Shown here in pieces: positions 41,987 through 52,997 of a stretch of 64,000 nucleotides of DNA (the first letter of the stretch is position 1; every line of letters begins with the position of its first letter). The translations under genes and the position numbers were made by a program. Under the pieces are notes generated by a model. That model saw nothing but the letters and a program-made list of their open reading frames with translations, did not search any database and was not told where the DNA came from. This DNA comes from Devosia sp. Root413D1. Lineage in GTDB: Bacteria > Pseudomonadota > Alphaproteobacteria > Rhizobiales > Devosiaceae. The stretch covers positions 316,275 through 380,274 of the forward strand of contig NZ_LMEA01000010.1 of assembly GCF_001425235.1 (NCBI RefSeq), in the 5' to 3' direction.

Positions 41987-43063
41987 ATGGTGAAACTGCC
42001 CCCAATTCGTGGATCGGCCTCCCGACCCGCGATCTATGCCGCCCTGCTCGCCTCCCTCTTGGCCTCGGTGCTGACCGTGCCGGCGCTCGCCGCCGCCAGC
42101 CCGCTGCCGGCCGATGCGCTGCTGCCGCCCAGGGCGATCACCGAGACGCGCATCCATGTGGCGCAGAACCAGCAGTCGAGCGCCCAGTTGCTGGTGCGCA
42201 TCCAGGAGCTCGAGGACCTGATCCGCACGCTCACCGGGCGCGTCGAGGGGCTGGAGTTCCAGCTCACCCAGATGCAGACGCAGCTCGCCAAGCAGGCCGA
42301 GGACAATGAGTTCCGCTTCCAGGAACTGGAAGGCGGTGCTGGGGGAAAACCACAGGCGGCAGCGCCAACTGACGGCGTGACGCCGTCCGATACGCTGCCG
42401 CAGACCTCCGCCCAACAGACTCCGGCGCAACAGCCTCCGGCCCAGGAGGCTCCCGCCACTGCCGCAACGCCTGATGCGCCTGCGGCGGCCGCACCGATGG
42501 ACGATCTGCCGCTGGCAGATCTCAACGGCGAACCGATGGACGCCCTCGGGGACTCCGCCGATCCGCTGCTCAAGGGTGGCATCGACCAGCTCGGCACCAT
42601 GACGGGAGAGGATCCGCTCGGTGGGCGTCCACTCGACCTGTCGTTGGGGGGCGGCGGGGAAATCTCGAGCGGCGACGCCAAGGCGCAGTACGATGCGGGT
42701 TACGACGCCATGACCCGCGGCGACTATGCCTTTGCTTCCGACCAGTTCCAGCAGTTCGTCGCACTTTATCCCGACGATCCGCAGACGCCCGATGCGATCA
42801 ACTGGCTCGGCGAAGCCCTGATTCAGCAGGGCCAGTTCACCGATGCGGCGCAGGTGCTGGCCGATGGCTACACCAGGCACAAGGATAGCAAGCGCGCCCC
42901 GGACATGATGCTGAAGCTCGGTGTGGCGCTGGTCGGCGCCGACCAGGTGGATGTGGGGTGCCGCACCTTCTACACGCTGAAGCAGCGCTACCCGCAACTC
43001 AGCCCGGCGTTCACGCAGCGCCTCGATGAGGAAGCGCAGAAGGCGAAATGCCCGGTGAGCTGA
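41987..43063 (+). CDS. cpoB: Cell division coordinator CpoB (YbgF)
   Basis: A 358-residue periplasmic protein with a signal peptide. A trimerising coiled coil (LLVRIQELEDLIRTLTGRVE and on to LEFQLTQMQTQLAKQ) is followed by a disordered Pro/Ala/Gln linker of about 90 residues. The C-terminal TPR domain has AQYDAGYDAMTRGDYAFASD and QFVALYPDDPQTPDAINWLG. It couples Tol activity to septal peptidoglycan synthesis. The start is the ATG at 41987, one codon after a TTG. It overlaps tilS by 16 bases. Confidence 0.9.
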   Translation: MVKLPPIRGSASRPAIYAALLASLLASVLTVPALAAASPLPADALLPPRAITETRIHVAQNQQSSAQLLVRIQELEDLIRTLTGRVEGLEFQLTQMQTQLAKQAEDNEFRFQELEGGAGGKPQAAAPTDGVTPSDTLPQTSAQQTPAQQPPAQEAPATAATPDAPAAAAPMDDLPLADLNGEPMDALGDSADPLLKGGIDQLGTMTGEDPLGGRPLDLSLGGGGEISSGDAKAQYDAGYDAMTRGDYAFASDQFQQFVALYPDDPQTPDAINWLGEALIQQGQFTDAAQVLADGYTRHKDSKRAPDMMLKLGVALVGADQVDVGCRTFYTLKQRYPQLSPAFTQRLDEEAQKAKCPVS

Positions 43064-44073
43064 TCGACAGCGAGGCGATCTTCGCCCCGCTCGCCGAGTT
43101 CCGGCGGGTGGGGCTCGCTGTTTCCGGCGGGCCCGACAGCCTGGCGCTGCTGCTGCTGGCGGTCGAGTTCGCCGGCCGGCATGGAGCGCATGACCGCTTT
43201 GTCGTCTACTCGGTCGATCATGGGCTGCGGCCCGAAGCGGCAGGGGAGGTGGCTTATGTCACCGCGGCGGCCGGCAAGCTTGGGCTTACTGCCCGCGCCC
43301 TCCGCTGGGACGGGCCGAAGCCTGCAACCGGCATCCAGCAGGCGGCGCGCGCGGCGCGCTACGGACTGATTGCCGATGCCATGGCCGCCGACGGCACCGA
43401 GGTTCTCGTTACCGCGCATCACCTTGCCGATCAGGCGGAGACGGTGCTGATGCGGCTGGCGCATGGCAGCGGCATCGAAGGGCTGCGCGGCATGGACTAT
43501 CTCGCCGAGATCGGCGGGCTGATCGTGGTGCGGCCGCTGCTTGGCGTCGATCCGGCGGATCTGGCGAACCTGGTTGCCGCGTCCGACCTGGCGCCGGCGC
43601 GGGATCCCGGCAATTTCGATACCGATTACGAGCGGGTCCGCTGGCGCCAGATGCTGCCGCAACTGGCGGCGCTGGGGCTCGACGCGCGCCGGCTGTCGCG
43701 CTTCGCCGACCGGATGCGCGATGCGGACCAGGCGCTTGCCGGGATGGCGGCAGCCGTGGTGACACCCCTCGATCCGGTGACCGGCTCCGGCAGCGTGGCG
43801 CGCGCCATGCTGGTCAAGCTGCCGCGCGCCGTGGCGATCCGGGTGGTGGCCAACCTGCTGGACCGGGTGGGGGGCGGACAGAAGCCGCATGATCTCGCGC
43901 CGGTTGAAGCCTTGACCGATCGCTTGCGGATGGAGCCGGCCCTGAAGCGGACAAGTTTGCATGGTTGTCTTATCAGCAGCGACGGCGTGACTATCACCGT
44001 CGCGCGGGAGGCTGGCCGGCAGGCGGCGCGTCAATCCCGCGTGAGGTCCGACAGCTCCGTGACACGGAATTAA
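43048..44073 (+). CDS. tilS: tRNA(Ile)-lysidine synthase
   Basis: A 341-residue PP-loop ATPase that makes lysidine at C34 of tRNA-Ile(CAU). The PP-loop VSGGPDSLALLLLA lies at residues 25-38, then VDHGLRPEAAGEVAYV and TAHHLADQAETVLMRLAHGS. It is followed by ftsH, as in most bacteria. It lacks the long C-terminal domain seen in E. coli, as is usual in alphaproteobacteria. Confidence 0.92.
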   Translation: MPGELIDSEAIFAPLAEFRRVGLAVSGGPDSLALLLLAVEFAGRHGAHDRFVVYSVDHGLRPEAAGEVAYVTAAAGKLGLTARALRWDGPKPATGIQQAARAARYGLIADAMAADGTEVLVTAHHLADQAETVLMRLAHGSGIEGLRGMDYLAEIGGLIVVRPLLGVDPADLANLVAASDLAPARDPGNFDTDYERVRWRQMLPQLAALGLDARRLSRFADRMRDADQALAGMAAAVVTPLDPVTGSGSVARAMLVKLPRAVAIRVVANLLDRVGGGQKPHDLAPVEALTDRLRMEPALKRTSLHGCLISSDGVTITVAREAGRQAARQSRVRSDSSVTRN

Positions 44074-44217
44074 CCGGAAAAGCGCAAGCTCTCTCGACTT
44101 TTCGGCCAAACCGCCGCACCAGTTTCGGCCCGCCGATACCTTGTAAGGCCCAGGAGCGAGGCCTACATTCGCCCCAACTATCCGGCGTCTCCCGTGCCGG
44201 ACTTCAGGACAGGATTG

Positions 44218-46152
<1,935 letters not shown>

Positions 46153-46172
46153 CGCTTCCCAAATCCACAGCA

Positions 46173-46204
46173 GGGCCGCCCTTCGGGGCGGCCCTTTTGT
46201 TTTA
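46173..46204 (+). terminator. Terminator of ftsH
   Basis: GGGCCGCC-CTTC-GGGGCGGCCC is followed by TTTTGTTTT, 20 bases after the ftsH stop. Confidence 0.9.
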
Positions 46205-46332
46205 TGGTCGTTTGCCGGCTGTGTTTTTGCGCCCGGCTGCCCCAAACCGCCCCAGATCTTTTGATTTGGTCAGGCGTTCGAACCAAAGAGTCTGCAACAC
46301 ACTTCCTGAATGGGCCCCAGGAGCCACGCCGC

Positions 46333-47184
46333 TTGAAAACGCCGAACCAGCACGCCGACCTCGATCTGTTCGCCCACATGCTGAAGGTGTTCGCCGATAC
46401 GCCGTGGCTGCACTATGGGCTGTGGCTGGAGGGCGAGACACCGAGCTTTCCCAGGGTGCGGCAGGCGCAGGAGCGCTATGTCGACAAGCTCCTGGCGCTG
46501 CTGCCGCCGGCGCCGGCGAGCGTTCTCGATATCGGCGGCGGCACCGGCGCCATGGCCGGCCGGCTGGCTTCGCTCGGCTACACCGTGGAGATGCTGACGC
46601 CCAGCGAGGTGCAGGTCGGCATCGCACGCGAAGCGCTCGACGGCGCCGCGACGGTGCATCTCTCGCGGCTCGAGGATTTCGCGCCGGGCGAGCGCTTCGA
46701 CGTCTGCCTGTTCGCCGAGAGCTACCAGTACATCCCGCTCGACGCCTCCTTCGCCAGGCTCGGCGAATTGCTGGCGCCGGACGGCCGGGTGGTGATCGCC
46801 GACTGCTTCCGTTCGGCGGGTTATCAAGGGGGCAGGGCAATCGGCGGTGGGCACCGCTACAGCACGTTCCTGAAAGCGGTCGAAGGCTCGGGCTTCGCCA
46901 TCACCGGCAACGAGGACGTGACAGCGCTTGCCGCGCCTTCGATCGAGATCGACCGGATGCTCTATCGCGATTTGCTGTCGCCGATGGTGACGCAGCTTGG
47001 CGGTCTGCTCGCGGACAGGCGTCCCCTCACCCATTGGCTGGCGAGGCACGCCTACGGCCTGTTGGTCAGCCACAGAGAGCGTCAGCGCATCAGCGAGCGG
47101 TTGGGGGCTGAGTGCCGCACACCGGAGCTGTTCCTCGCCAACAATACCTACCGGTTCATGACGCTGGAGCGCCGTGCCGGCTAA
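46333..47184 (+). CDS. Class I SAM-dependent methyltransferase
   Basis: A 283-residue protein. Motif I is ASVLDIGGGTGAMAGRLASL, with MLTPSEVQVGIAREAL and LLAPDGRVVIADCFRSAGY as post-motifs. The substrate is unknown; the C-terminal region resembles sterol/cyclopropane-type methyltransferases only loosely. The start chosen is a TTG with AGGAG 9 bases upstream; the open frame extends 43 codons further but overlaps the ftsH terminator. It sits between ftsH and glmM. Confidence 0.75.
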   Translation: MKTPNQHADLDLFAHMLKVFADTPWLHYGLWLEGETPSFPRVRQAQERYVDKLLALLPPAPASVLDIGGGTGAMAGRLASLGYTVEMLTPSEVQVGIAREALDGAATVHLSRLEDFAPGERFDVCLFAESYQYIPLDASFARLGELLAPDGRVVIADCFRSAGYQGGRAIGGGHRYSTFLKAVEGSGFAITGNEDVTALAAPSIEIDRMLYRDLLSPMVTQLGGLLADRRPLTHWLARHAYGLLVSHRERQRISERLGAECRTPELFLANNTYRFMTLERRAG

Positions 47185-47331
47185 ATCTGCGGCGGGGTGG
47201 CAACACCTGCCGGCAATCGGCAGCGCAGCCCTACATCCGCCGGGATCGGCCGGTTAACGAAACGGCACCAATCTATTTCGTATGCTGGGGGCTGGGCGCT
47301 AGATTGGCGCTCCCCCAATCGAGGGCTTCTC

Positions 47332-48675
47332 ATGGCGCGCAGATATTTCGGCACGGACGGCATTCGCGGGCTGGCGAACGGCGAAAAACTCACTCCCGAG
47401 CTGGCGATGAAGGTCGGCATGGCGGCGGGTCTCAAGTTCGTCAACGGCGACCACCGCAACCGCGTCGTCATCGGCAAGGACACGCGCCGCTCCGGCTATA
47501 TGATCGAGAGCGCACTGACCGCCGGCTTCACCGCCGTCGGGATGGACGTCTATCTGCTCGGCCCGATGCCGACGCCGGCCGTCGCCATGCTGACGCGTTC
47601 GCTGCGCGCTGACCTCGGGGTGATGATCTCGGCCTCGCACAACCCGTTCGACGACAACGGCATCAAGCTGTTCCGGCACGACGGCTACAAGCTTTCCGAC
47701 GCGCTCGAGGACGATATCGAGCAGCTGATGGATTCCAACATGCTGGGCCAGCTGAGCGTCGGCCGCGACATCGGCCGCGCGCATCGCGACGAAGCGGCCC
47801 AGACCCGCTATATCGAATATGCCAAGCGCACCATGCCCAAGGGCATCGACCTGAGCGGCCTGCGCGTCGTGCTCGATTGCGCCAATGGCGCGGCCTACAA
47901 GGTGGCGCCGACGGCGCTGTGGGAACTGGGCGCCGAAGTGTTCGTCATCGGCAACGAGCCCGATGGCTTCAACATCAACGACAAGGTCGGCTCGACCGCC
48001 CCCGAGGCGCTGATCGCCAAGGTGAAGGAGCTGCGCGCCGATATCGGCATCGCGCTCGATGGCGACGCCGACCGGGTGATCATCGTCGATGAAAAGGGCG
48101 AGATCGTCGATGGCGACCAGTTCATGGCGGTGATCGCGCAATCCTGGCACGCCCGCGGCGAGCTCAAGGGCGGCGGGCTGGTTGCCACGGTGATGAGCAA
48201 TCTCGGGCTGGAGCGGTATCTGGGCGGCATCGGGCTCAGCCTCGAGCGCACCCAGGTGGGCGACCGCTACGTGCTCGAAGCGATGCGCGCCAAGGGTTTC
48301 AATGTCGGCGGCGAGCAATCGGGCCACATCATCCTCTCCGATTTCACCACGACGGGCGATGGTCTCATTGCCGGCCTGCAGCTGCTTGCGGTGGCCAAGC
48401 AGGCGGGACGCGCGGTGTCCGAGATTTGCAAGCGCTTCGACAAGGTGCCGCAGCTCTTGCAGTCGGTGCGCTACAAGGAGGGTAAGCCCCTTGAGCACAA
48501 GCTGGTGCAGCAGGCGATCAAGGAAAGCCAGGCCCGCCTTGGCGATACCGGGCGCCTGGTCATCCGTCCCTCCGGCACCGAGCCGGTGATCCGGGTGATG
48601 GCCGAGAGCGACGACGAAGGCCTGGTCCTCGCCGTGGTCACCGAGATTGCCGCGACAATCAAGAAGGTCGCCTAA
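47332..48675 (+). CDS. glmM: Phosphoglucosamine mutase
   Basis: A 447-residue enzyme converting glucosamine-6-phosphate to glucosamine-1-phosphate for UDP-GlcNAc. It starts [20 protein letters not shown]. The catalytic phosphoserine is S102 in [14 protein letters not shown], the metal loop is [11 protein letters not shown], and the C-terminal phosphate loop is [12 protein letters not shown]. It commonly follows ftsH in alphaproteobacteria. Confidence 0.96.
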   Translation: MARRYFGTDGIRGLANGEKLTPELAMKVGMAAGLKFVNGDHRNRVVIGKDTRRSGYMIESALTAGFTAVGMDVYLLGPMPTPAVAMLTRSLRADLGVMISASHNPFDDNGIKLFRHDGYKLSDALEDDIEQLMDSNMLGQLSVGRDIGRAHRDEAAQTRYIEYAKRTMPKGIDLSGLRVVLDCANGAAYKVAPTALWELGAEVFVIGNEPDGFNINDKVGSTAPEALIAKVKELRADIGIALDGDADRVIIVDEKGEIVDGDQFMAVIAQSWHARGELKGGGLVATVMSNLGLERYLGGIGLSLERTQVGDRYVLEAMRAKGFNVGGEQSGHIILSDFTTTGDGLIAGLQLLAVAKQAGRAVSEICKRFDKVPQLLQSVRYKEGKPLEHKLVQQAIKESQARLGDTGRLVIRPSGTEPVIRVMAESDDEGLVLAVVTEIAATIKKVA

Positions 48676-48734
48676 CCGCTCAGCCATTCTGGCGGGTTAG
48701 CGGTAGAGAGGCGGCTGACCCATCGTGCCTCCCA

Positions 48735-48815
48735 CGCCCCTCTCTTGCAAAATCTAAGGCTTAGCCAAACGGCTGAACCTAAGATTTTGCTTTCTCCCCC
48801 GCCAAGGGGGAGATG
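48735..48815 (-). repeat. Palindromic repeat A, locus 1, reverse copy
   Basis: A reverse-orientation relative of the element at 48854-48931. It has CCCCTCTCTTGCAAAATC at the left, CTTAGCC arms in the middle and CCCCCGCCAAGGGGGAGAT at the right. Together they give a paired inverted arrangement. Confidence 0.7.
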
Positions 48816-48853
48816 ATCCATGCTTTCCACTTGCGCCGGAGTATCCGTCGGGA

Positions 48854-48931
48854 CTCTCCCCCTCGGCGGGGAGAAAGCGAAAACTTGGGCTTAGCGCAGC
48901 TAAGTCCTTAGTTTTCGCCAGAGAGGGGGTT
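48854..48931 (+). repeat. Palindromic repeat A, locus 1, direct copy
   Basis: Shares a 51-base core (GGGGAGAAAGCGAAAACTTG through CTTAGTTTTCGC) identically with 51642-51721, more than 2.7 kb away. Internal arms GCGAAAAC and GTTTTCGC, and CTTAG and CTAAG, make a hairpin with nested symmetry. The 500-base glmM to surface-protein gap consists mainly of this pair plus a CtrA-like box. Confidence 0.85.
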
Positions 48932-49098
48932 TTGGAAGCCACCGGGTTTTGCAGCATTCCTGATCCGGCGCTTCCATATGCGATTGCCCTGCTGTTGAGG
49001 GGAGGGGACAGGGGGGCGCCGGCCTCAAGTAACCGCCTGCCTGAGCAAGACTTCGTTAACGCATCTCCTTCACTCGACATTAGGGTTATCCGTTAGGG

Positions 49099-49114
49099 TT
49101 AAGTGGGTTTTAAG
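49099..49114 (+). promoter_or_regulatory. CtrA-like box upstream of the surface protein
   Basis: TTAAGTGGGTTTTAAG fits TTAA-N7-TTAA, with G instead of C after the second half. It is 62 bases upstream of the ATG at 49176, a good promoter distance. Motif-based only. Confidence 0.45.
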
Positions 49115-49175
49115 AAAAGGCAGGCAAGATGGGGTCACTCGACTGGTGTCGTCGTGGCAACAAGGACCCTGCAAT

Positions 49176-49919
49176 ATGCGTAGATATTTTGCCTCAGCGG
49201 CTGCGGTAGGAACCGCCCTGCTGCTCGCCGGCCCCGTGATGGGGGCCGATATGCCCGAATATCCGGAGATCCCCGAAGTCGATTACGACATCGGCGGCTC
49301 GTTCTACCTGCGCGGCTCGGCCGCGCTGAACTGGCATTGGGCGCCGGAAGTGGTGCACCCGGCAAATGCCGAGATTAATGAAATCGTCGAGTACGGCTAC
49401 GGCTACAGCTGGGGCGCGGGCTTCGGTTACGAGACCGGTACGGGTCTGCGTTTTGATGGCACGATCGACTCGGTCGAGACCAAGGGCCTGAAGATCACCA
49501 AAGTCGCGCCCGATCCGGATCCGGGTGACTACACCCTGATGCTGCGCTCGACCGTTGCGCTCGCCAACATTTACTACGACTTCGGCCTCGGCGGCGATTT
49601 CAGCTACTCTTCGGGGGCCGGCGGCGCCTTCGGCTATGTCGGCGCCGGCGCCGGCGTGGCCTGGAACCATGCCGAGATCAACTCGCCGATCAACGCCGAC
49701 GTGCCAGTCCCGACCGGCGGCAACGTGAGCGCGGCGGCGGCCGTGATGGTCGGCGTCGGCTACGACATGGGCAACTGGGTGGCGGATGTGGGCTATCGCG
49801 GCCTCTACATCAACCAGATCAACAACGCCCCGACCGATCCAACGACCACCAGCTACTACGAGATCGACAACAACTGGATCCACGAGCTGCGCGGCACGGT
49901 CCGCTACCGCTTCAACTAA
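49176..49919 (+). CDS. Outer-membrane surface protein (Omp25/Omp31-like barrel)
   Basis: A 247-residue protein with signal peptide MRRYFASAAAVGTALLLAGP. The mature protein is Tyr/Gly-rich with alternating strands (SFYLRGSAALNWHW, IVEYGYGYSWGAGFGYETG, NWVADVGYRGLYINQI) and a C-terminal aromatic end VRYRFN required for barrel assembly. The family is common in Hyphomicrobiales surfaces. AAGGACC lies upstream; a CtrA-like box and its own terminator flank it. Confidence 0.82.
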   Translation: MRRYFASAAAVGTALLLAGPVMGADMPEYPEIPEVDYDIGGSFYLRGSAALNWHWAPEVVHPANAEINEIVEYGYGYSWGAGFGYETGTGLRFDGTIDSVETKGLKITKVAPDPDPGDYTLMLRSTVALANIYYDFGLGGDFSYSSGAGGAFGYVGAGAGVAWNHAEINSPINADVPVPTGGNVSAAAAVMVGVGYDMGNWVADVGYRGLYINQINNAPTDPTTTSYYEIDNNWIHELRGTVRYRFN

Positions 49920-49950
49920 GCAGCCGTTGGACGACACCAGTCCGACCTGG

Positions 49951-49982
49951 AACGGCGCCCAGAAGGGCGCCGTTCTTGCTTT
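49951..49982 (+). terminator. Terminator of the surface protein gene
   Basis: AACGGCGCCC-AGAA-GGGCGCCGTT is followed by CTTGCTTTC, 32 bases after the stop. Confidence 0.8.
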
Positions 49983-50023
49983 CTGTCAGCGAACTGTCAG
50001 GTTCGGCAGCATAGCTTTTCGCT

Positions 50024-50296
50024 ATGCAAATCAATGGTATCGGCAAACTTCACGCGGATGGCGAAACGCTCGCCGAGGTAGAATTTACTCTCGTCACCAC
50101 CCCGGGCTTTCCGGCCGGACGAGGGGAGCTCCGCTGCGAAACACCTGCGCTGCACGAGGCATACGGGGCCACAGAGGCGTCATTGTTCCTGAATGACCTG
50201 GCGATCCCGGTGCCCATCATGATCGTTGGAGCGCCTGATGGCTCGACCGCGGACTTCGTTACGCTGGGTGTAGCCCCGCGCGACTGGAGCGTGTGA
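50024..50296 (+). CDS. Small protein of unknown function
   Basis: A 90-residue protein starting MQINGIGKLHADGETLAEVE. It is predicted as a beta-strand-rich cytoplasmic domain, with VEFTLVTTPGFPAGRG, IPVPIMIVGAPDGSTADFVT and a terminal LGVAPRDWSV. There is no signal peptide or membrane segment and I do not recognise a family. An ATG start without a strong ribosome site makes it a moderate call. Confidence 0.5.
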   Translation: MQINGIGKLHADGETLAEVEFTLVTTPGFPAGRGELRCETPALHEAYGATEASLFLNDLAIPVPIMIVGAPDGSTADFVTLGVAPRDWSV

Positions 50297-50335
50297 ACGC
50301 CGAACCCCAGGCGCACAGGTCCCGCACCGGACGGC

Positions 50336-50782
50336 TTACCAGGAGAAATTGACGCCGGCCCGACCGCCGGTCGTCCCACGACTGAGCCCGACACCGACCG
50401 CGCCGGTGATGGTCAGGCCGTCGGTCGCGACGATGGCGCCACCGACCCCAACGGCGCTTTCTCCATTGAAGGTGCCGAAGTTGACGGCGGCGCCGAAGGT
50501 CTTGCCCGTATCGACCGTCGCGGTCGGCAAAGCGAGGCTCAGTGCCACGCCTTCATTGGCGTCCCGCACCTGCTCGAGCATCTCGCTCTCGCCGTTGATG
50601 GTGCCATCCGGGCTTTGCTTCTTTGTTTCGCCGGTGTTGGCGTTGTAGCAGGTCTCGGTGCCAGGGATGTAGAACCATCCCGCCCCGTACAGGGGGCAAA
50701 CCCGAACATATTCGATGGCAGCGTAGGTGGGCGTAGAACAGAAAATCGCCGCGGAGGCCGCGACGGCAAGCAGAATGCGCAT
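50336..50782 (-). CDS. Exported porin-like short protein
   Basis: A 148-residue protein. The signal peptide MRILLAVAASAAIFCSTPTY is cleaved after AA. The mature start YVRVCPLYGAGWFYIPGTET followed by CYNANTGE strongly resembles the N-terminal signature of rhizobial porins. The rest is only 110 residues, ending in beta-rich ITGAVGVGLSRGTTGGRAGV. It is too short for a porin, so it is either a truncated relative or a distinct small surface protein. An ATG five codons upstream (50797) is also possible. Confidence 0.6.
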   Translation of the reverse strand: MRILLAVAASAAIFCSTPTYAAIEYVRVCPLYGAGWFYIPGTETCYNANTGETKKQSPDGTINGESEMLEQVRDANEGVALSLALPTATVDTGKTFGAAVNFGTFNGESAVGVGGAIVATDGLTITGAVGVGLSRGTTGGRAGVNFSW

Positions 50783-50926
50783 AGTGATTTGCCCCAAATT
50801 AACACGGGCATTATCGCCAGGGCCTCGGCAGGTACAAGCCGAAGTAACGACCCAAGCGGTTACTTTTCGCGTGCATTTTCTGAGGGTTCGTCGCCCGACT
50901 CAGTGTCAATCGCTATAACGAGTGAC

Positions 50927-51619
50927 ATGAATCCCCCCACCGTCACCGTTGAAGACCGCACCCTCGCTCGTGCCGACGTCGTCGCCCTTCAGGGCGATGA
51001 TCCCATCCGCCTCCTCGGCTGCAATCTCGATGAAGCCAAGCTCGCCGACCTCGATCTCACCGGTTGGGTGTTCGAGCGTTGCAGCTTCGCGCGCACCGAT
51101 TTCGGCAAGGCCGAGCTCGAGCTTGCCCGCTTCCTTAACTGCCGCGGCGCCTTCGCGCTGTTCCGTGGCGCCAATCTCGAGGATGCGGCGTTCCGCGCGT
51201 CGGACTTCAACAATGCGAGCTTTCGCGGCGCGACGCTGTCGTCCGTATCATTCGAGGATTGCAAGCTCACCGGCTGCGACATGGCCGACGCCAGGTCGAT
51301 GGATGTGCGGTTCACCAACACCCTGCTGGTCTCGGCCAAGCTCCCCGGCTTCAATTTCCGCAAGGAGACGCTGGTCGGCGTCGACTTCAGCTCCGCCGAC
51401 CTCGCCAAATGCGATTTCCGCGAGGCGAGTTTTGAGAACTGTTCGATCCGCGAAGCCAATATCGACGGAGCCCGCTTCCAGGATGCGGACCTGCGCGGCG
51501 CCGATCTGGGCGGGCTCTCGATCCTGGCGCAGGCCGGCCGCTTCAAGGGTGCGGTGGTGTCGGCAGCGCAGGCGGAACTGATCCTCAGCCAGACCGGGCT
51601 GAAGGTGCGGGCGCGGTAG
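50927..51619 (+). CDS. Pentapeptide-repeat protein
   Basis: A 230-residue protein made of A(D/N)LxX repeats such as CNLDEAKLADLDLTGWVFER, FRGANLEDAAFRASDFNNAS and ADLRGADLGG. These form a right-handed quadrilateral beta-helix. Members like Qnr/MfpA mimic DNA and protect gyrase; others have unknown roles. The start at 50927 is chosen as MNPPTV; the upstream frame is open but contains no conserved sequence. Confidence 0.82.
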   Translation: MNPPTVTVEDRTLARADVVALQGDDPIRLLGCNLDEAKLADLDLTGWVFERCSFARTDFGKAELELARFLNCRGAFALFRGANLEDAAFRASDFNNASFRGATLSSVSFEDCKLTGCDMADARSMDVRFTNTLLVSAKLPGFNFRKETLVGVDFSSADLAKCDFREASFENCSIREANIDGARFQDADLRGADLGGLSILAQAGRFKGAVVSAAQAELILSQTGLKVRAR

Positions 51620-51641
51620 GTAGGGTTCACCAGGACCAGCC

Positions 51642-51721
51642 CCATCTCCCCCTTGGCGGGGGAGAAAGCGAAAACTTGGGCTTAGCGCAGCTAAGTCCTT
51701 AGTTTTCGCAAGAGAGGGGGG
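51642..51721 (+). repeat. Palindromic repeat A, locus 2, direct copy
   Basis: Identical in its 51-base core to 48854-48931, with the same flanking CCCCCTTGGCGGGG and AGAGAGGGGG. It lies between the pentapeptide-repeat and AlkZ-like genes. Confidence 0.85.
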
Positions 51722-51734
51722 CGTGGGTTGGACA

Positions 51735-51796
51735 CGGTGCTTAGCCAAGAAGCTAAGCCCAAGAAATTCCATTTTCCCCCGCCAAGGGGGAGATGG
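51735..51796 (-). repeat. Palindromic repeat A, locus 2, reverse copy
   Basis: GCTTAGCC and GCTAAGCC arms plus CCCCCGCCAAGGGGGAGAT occur in reverse orientation, pairing with the direct copy just upstream. This is the mirror arrangement of locus 1. Confidence 0.7.
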
Positions 51797-51816
51797 GCAT
51801 CGAGTTTGTTGCGGGC

Positions 51817-52953
51817 TCAATCCCCCAGCTGAAACCGTTCGAACCGTCCCAGCTCGTCCTCGAGCATGGCCTTGTGCTCGGCGGCATTGCCCTTGCCCAC
51901 CCAGTGCCAGGCCTGGATCAGCACCTTGCCGGCTGCCCGGTCGGTCTTCAGGTCCAGCGCCGCGACGATCTCGTCGCCGGCCAGCACCGGCAGGGTGAAG
52001 TAGCCGAACTTGCGCTTGGCCTTGGGCACATAGGCCTCGAACACATGGTCGTAGCCGAAGAACAGGCTGGTGCGGCGGCGCTGGATGGCCAGCGGGTCGA
52101 ACGGCGAGAGGATATGCACCAGCGGCGGGCCCTTGGGCTCCGGCGCTTCCAGCGCTTCGGGTGTTGCATAGTGCAACGTCGGATCGTCGCCGATGGTCAC
52201 CGGTAGCAGCGCTTTCTTCCGCCGCCTGGTCTCGATCTGCTTGGCCAGTTCGGGCGTGAAGCGGAGCTTGGGGTGCATCACCGATGGGCCGCTGATCAGC
52301 CCTTGCGATGTCAGCGCCCGATCGAGCAGGTAGGCATCGATCTGCCTCGATGTCGCCGCCTTGGGCAGCTTGCCGAAATGCCGCGATATCAACTCGTAGG
52401 TCTTCACCATGCCGATGCGTTCGGAAATGGTCAGTTCGCCCGAAAAGAAGCCGTATTGCAGCACGCGCTTAGATGGCTTGCGGCTGCCCCATGGGTGGTC
52501 CTTTTCCACCAGCTCGTCGGTATCGATGTCTCGGATCGAGATGGCGCCATCTTTCTTGATCTGGCGCAGCAGTTTTTTCAGATCGTTGGGGTCGGCATCG
52601 GCATACCAGCGCATCGGCTCGCTGCGATGCTGCTTCATCTCGTCGATGTAGAACGGCAGATCGCGCACCGGCACATAGGCGAGGGCGTGCGTCCAGTACT
52701 CGAACACCGACTTGTCGACCGATTGCGCCTGCGTCAGGTCGCTGCGCCGATAGTTCGGGATGCGGGTGAACAGGATGTGGTGGTGGGCGCGCTCGATGAC
52801 GTTGATGGTGTCGATCTGCACATAGCCCAGCTGCTCCACCGCCTGGCGGGTCGCCTCGGGGCCGGCGCCGAACGGTTCGCGTTCATCGAGCCGCTGGGCA
52901 TGCAGCCAGATCCGGCGGGCGTGGGGCAGGGTGAGGTTGAGCAGCTTTTTCAT
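51817..52953 (-). CDS. ycaQ: AlkZ/YcaQ-like winged-helix DNA glycosylase
   Basis: A 378-residue protein of the HTH_42 superfamily. The N-terminal region carries GYVQIDTINVIERAHHHILF, containing the Q-x-D motif typical of YcaQ-type enzymes. Further features are FEYWTHALAYVPVRDLPFY, RRRTSLFFGYDHVFEAYVPK and ALDLKTDRAAGKVLIQAWHW. E. coli YcaQ unhooks alkylated interstrand crosslinks; this call is by family resemblance. It is 44 bases downstream of the helicase gene on the same strand. Confidence 0.85.
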   Translation of the reverse strand: MKKLLNLTLPHARRIWLHAQRLDEREPFGAGPEATRQAVEQLGYVQIDTINVIERAHHHILFTRIPNYRRSDLTQAQSVDKSVFEYWTHALAYVPVRDLPFYIDEMKQHRSEPMRWYADADPNDLKKLLRQIKKDGAISIRDIDTDELVEKDHPWGSRKPSKRVLQYGFFSGELTISERIGMVKTYELISRHFGKLPKAATSRQIDAYLLDRALTSQGLISGPSVMHPKLRFTPELAKQIETRRRKKALLPVTIGDDPTLHYATPEALEAPEPKGPPLVHILSPFDPLAIQRRRTSLFFGYDHVFEAYVPKAKRKFGYFTLPVLAGDEIVAALDLKTDRAAGKVLIQAWHWVGKGNAAEHKAMLEDELGRFERFQLGD

Positions 52954-52997
52954 GCTGACAAGCCTAGCGCATCATCCTGCCAGCGGGTGTCAGGGTT

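Noticed and set aside
37331-43063. Second set of flagellar or gliding motor genes
   Set aside because: tolQ, tolR, tolA, tolB, pal and cpoB occur in canonical order with clear family motifs, so this is the Tol-Pal system.
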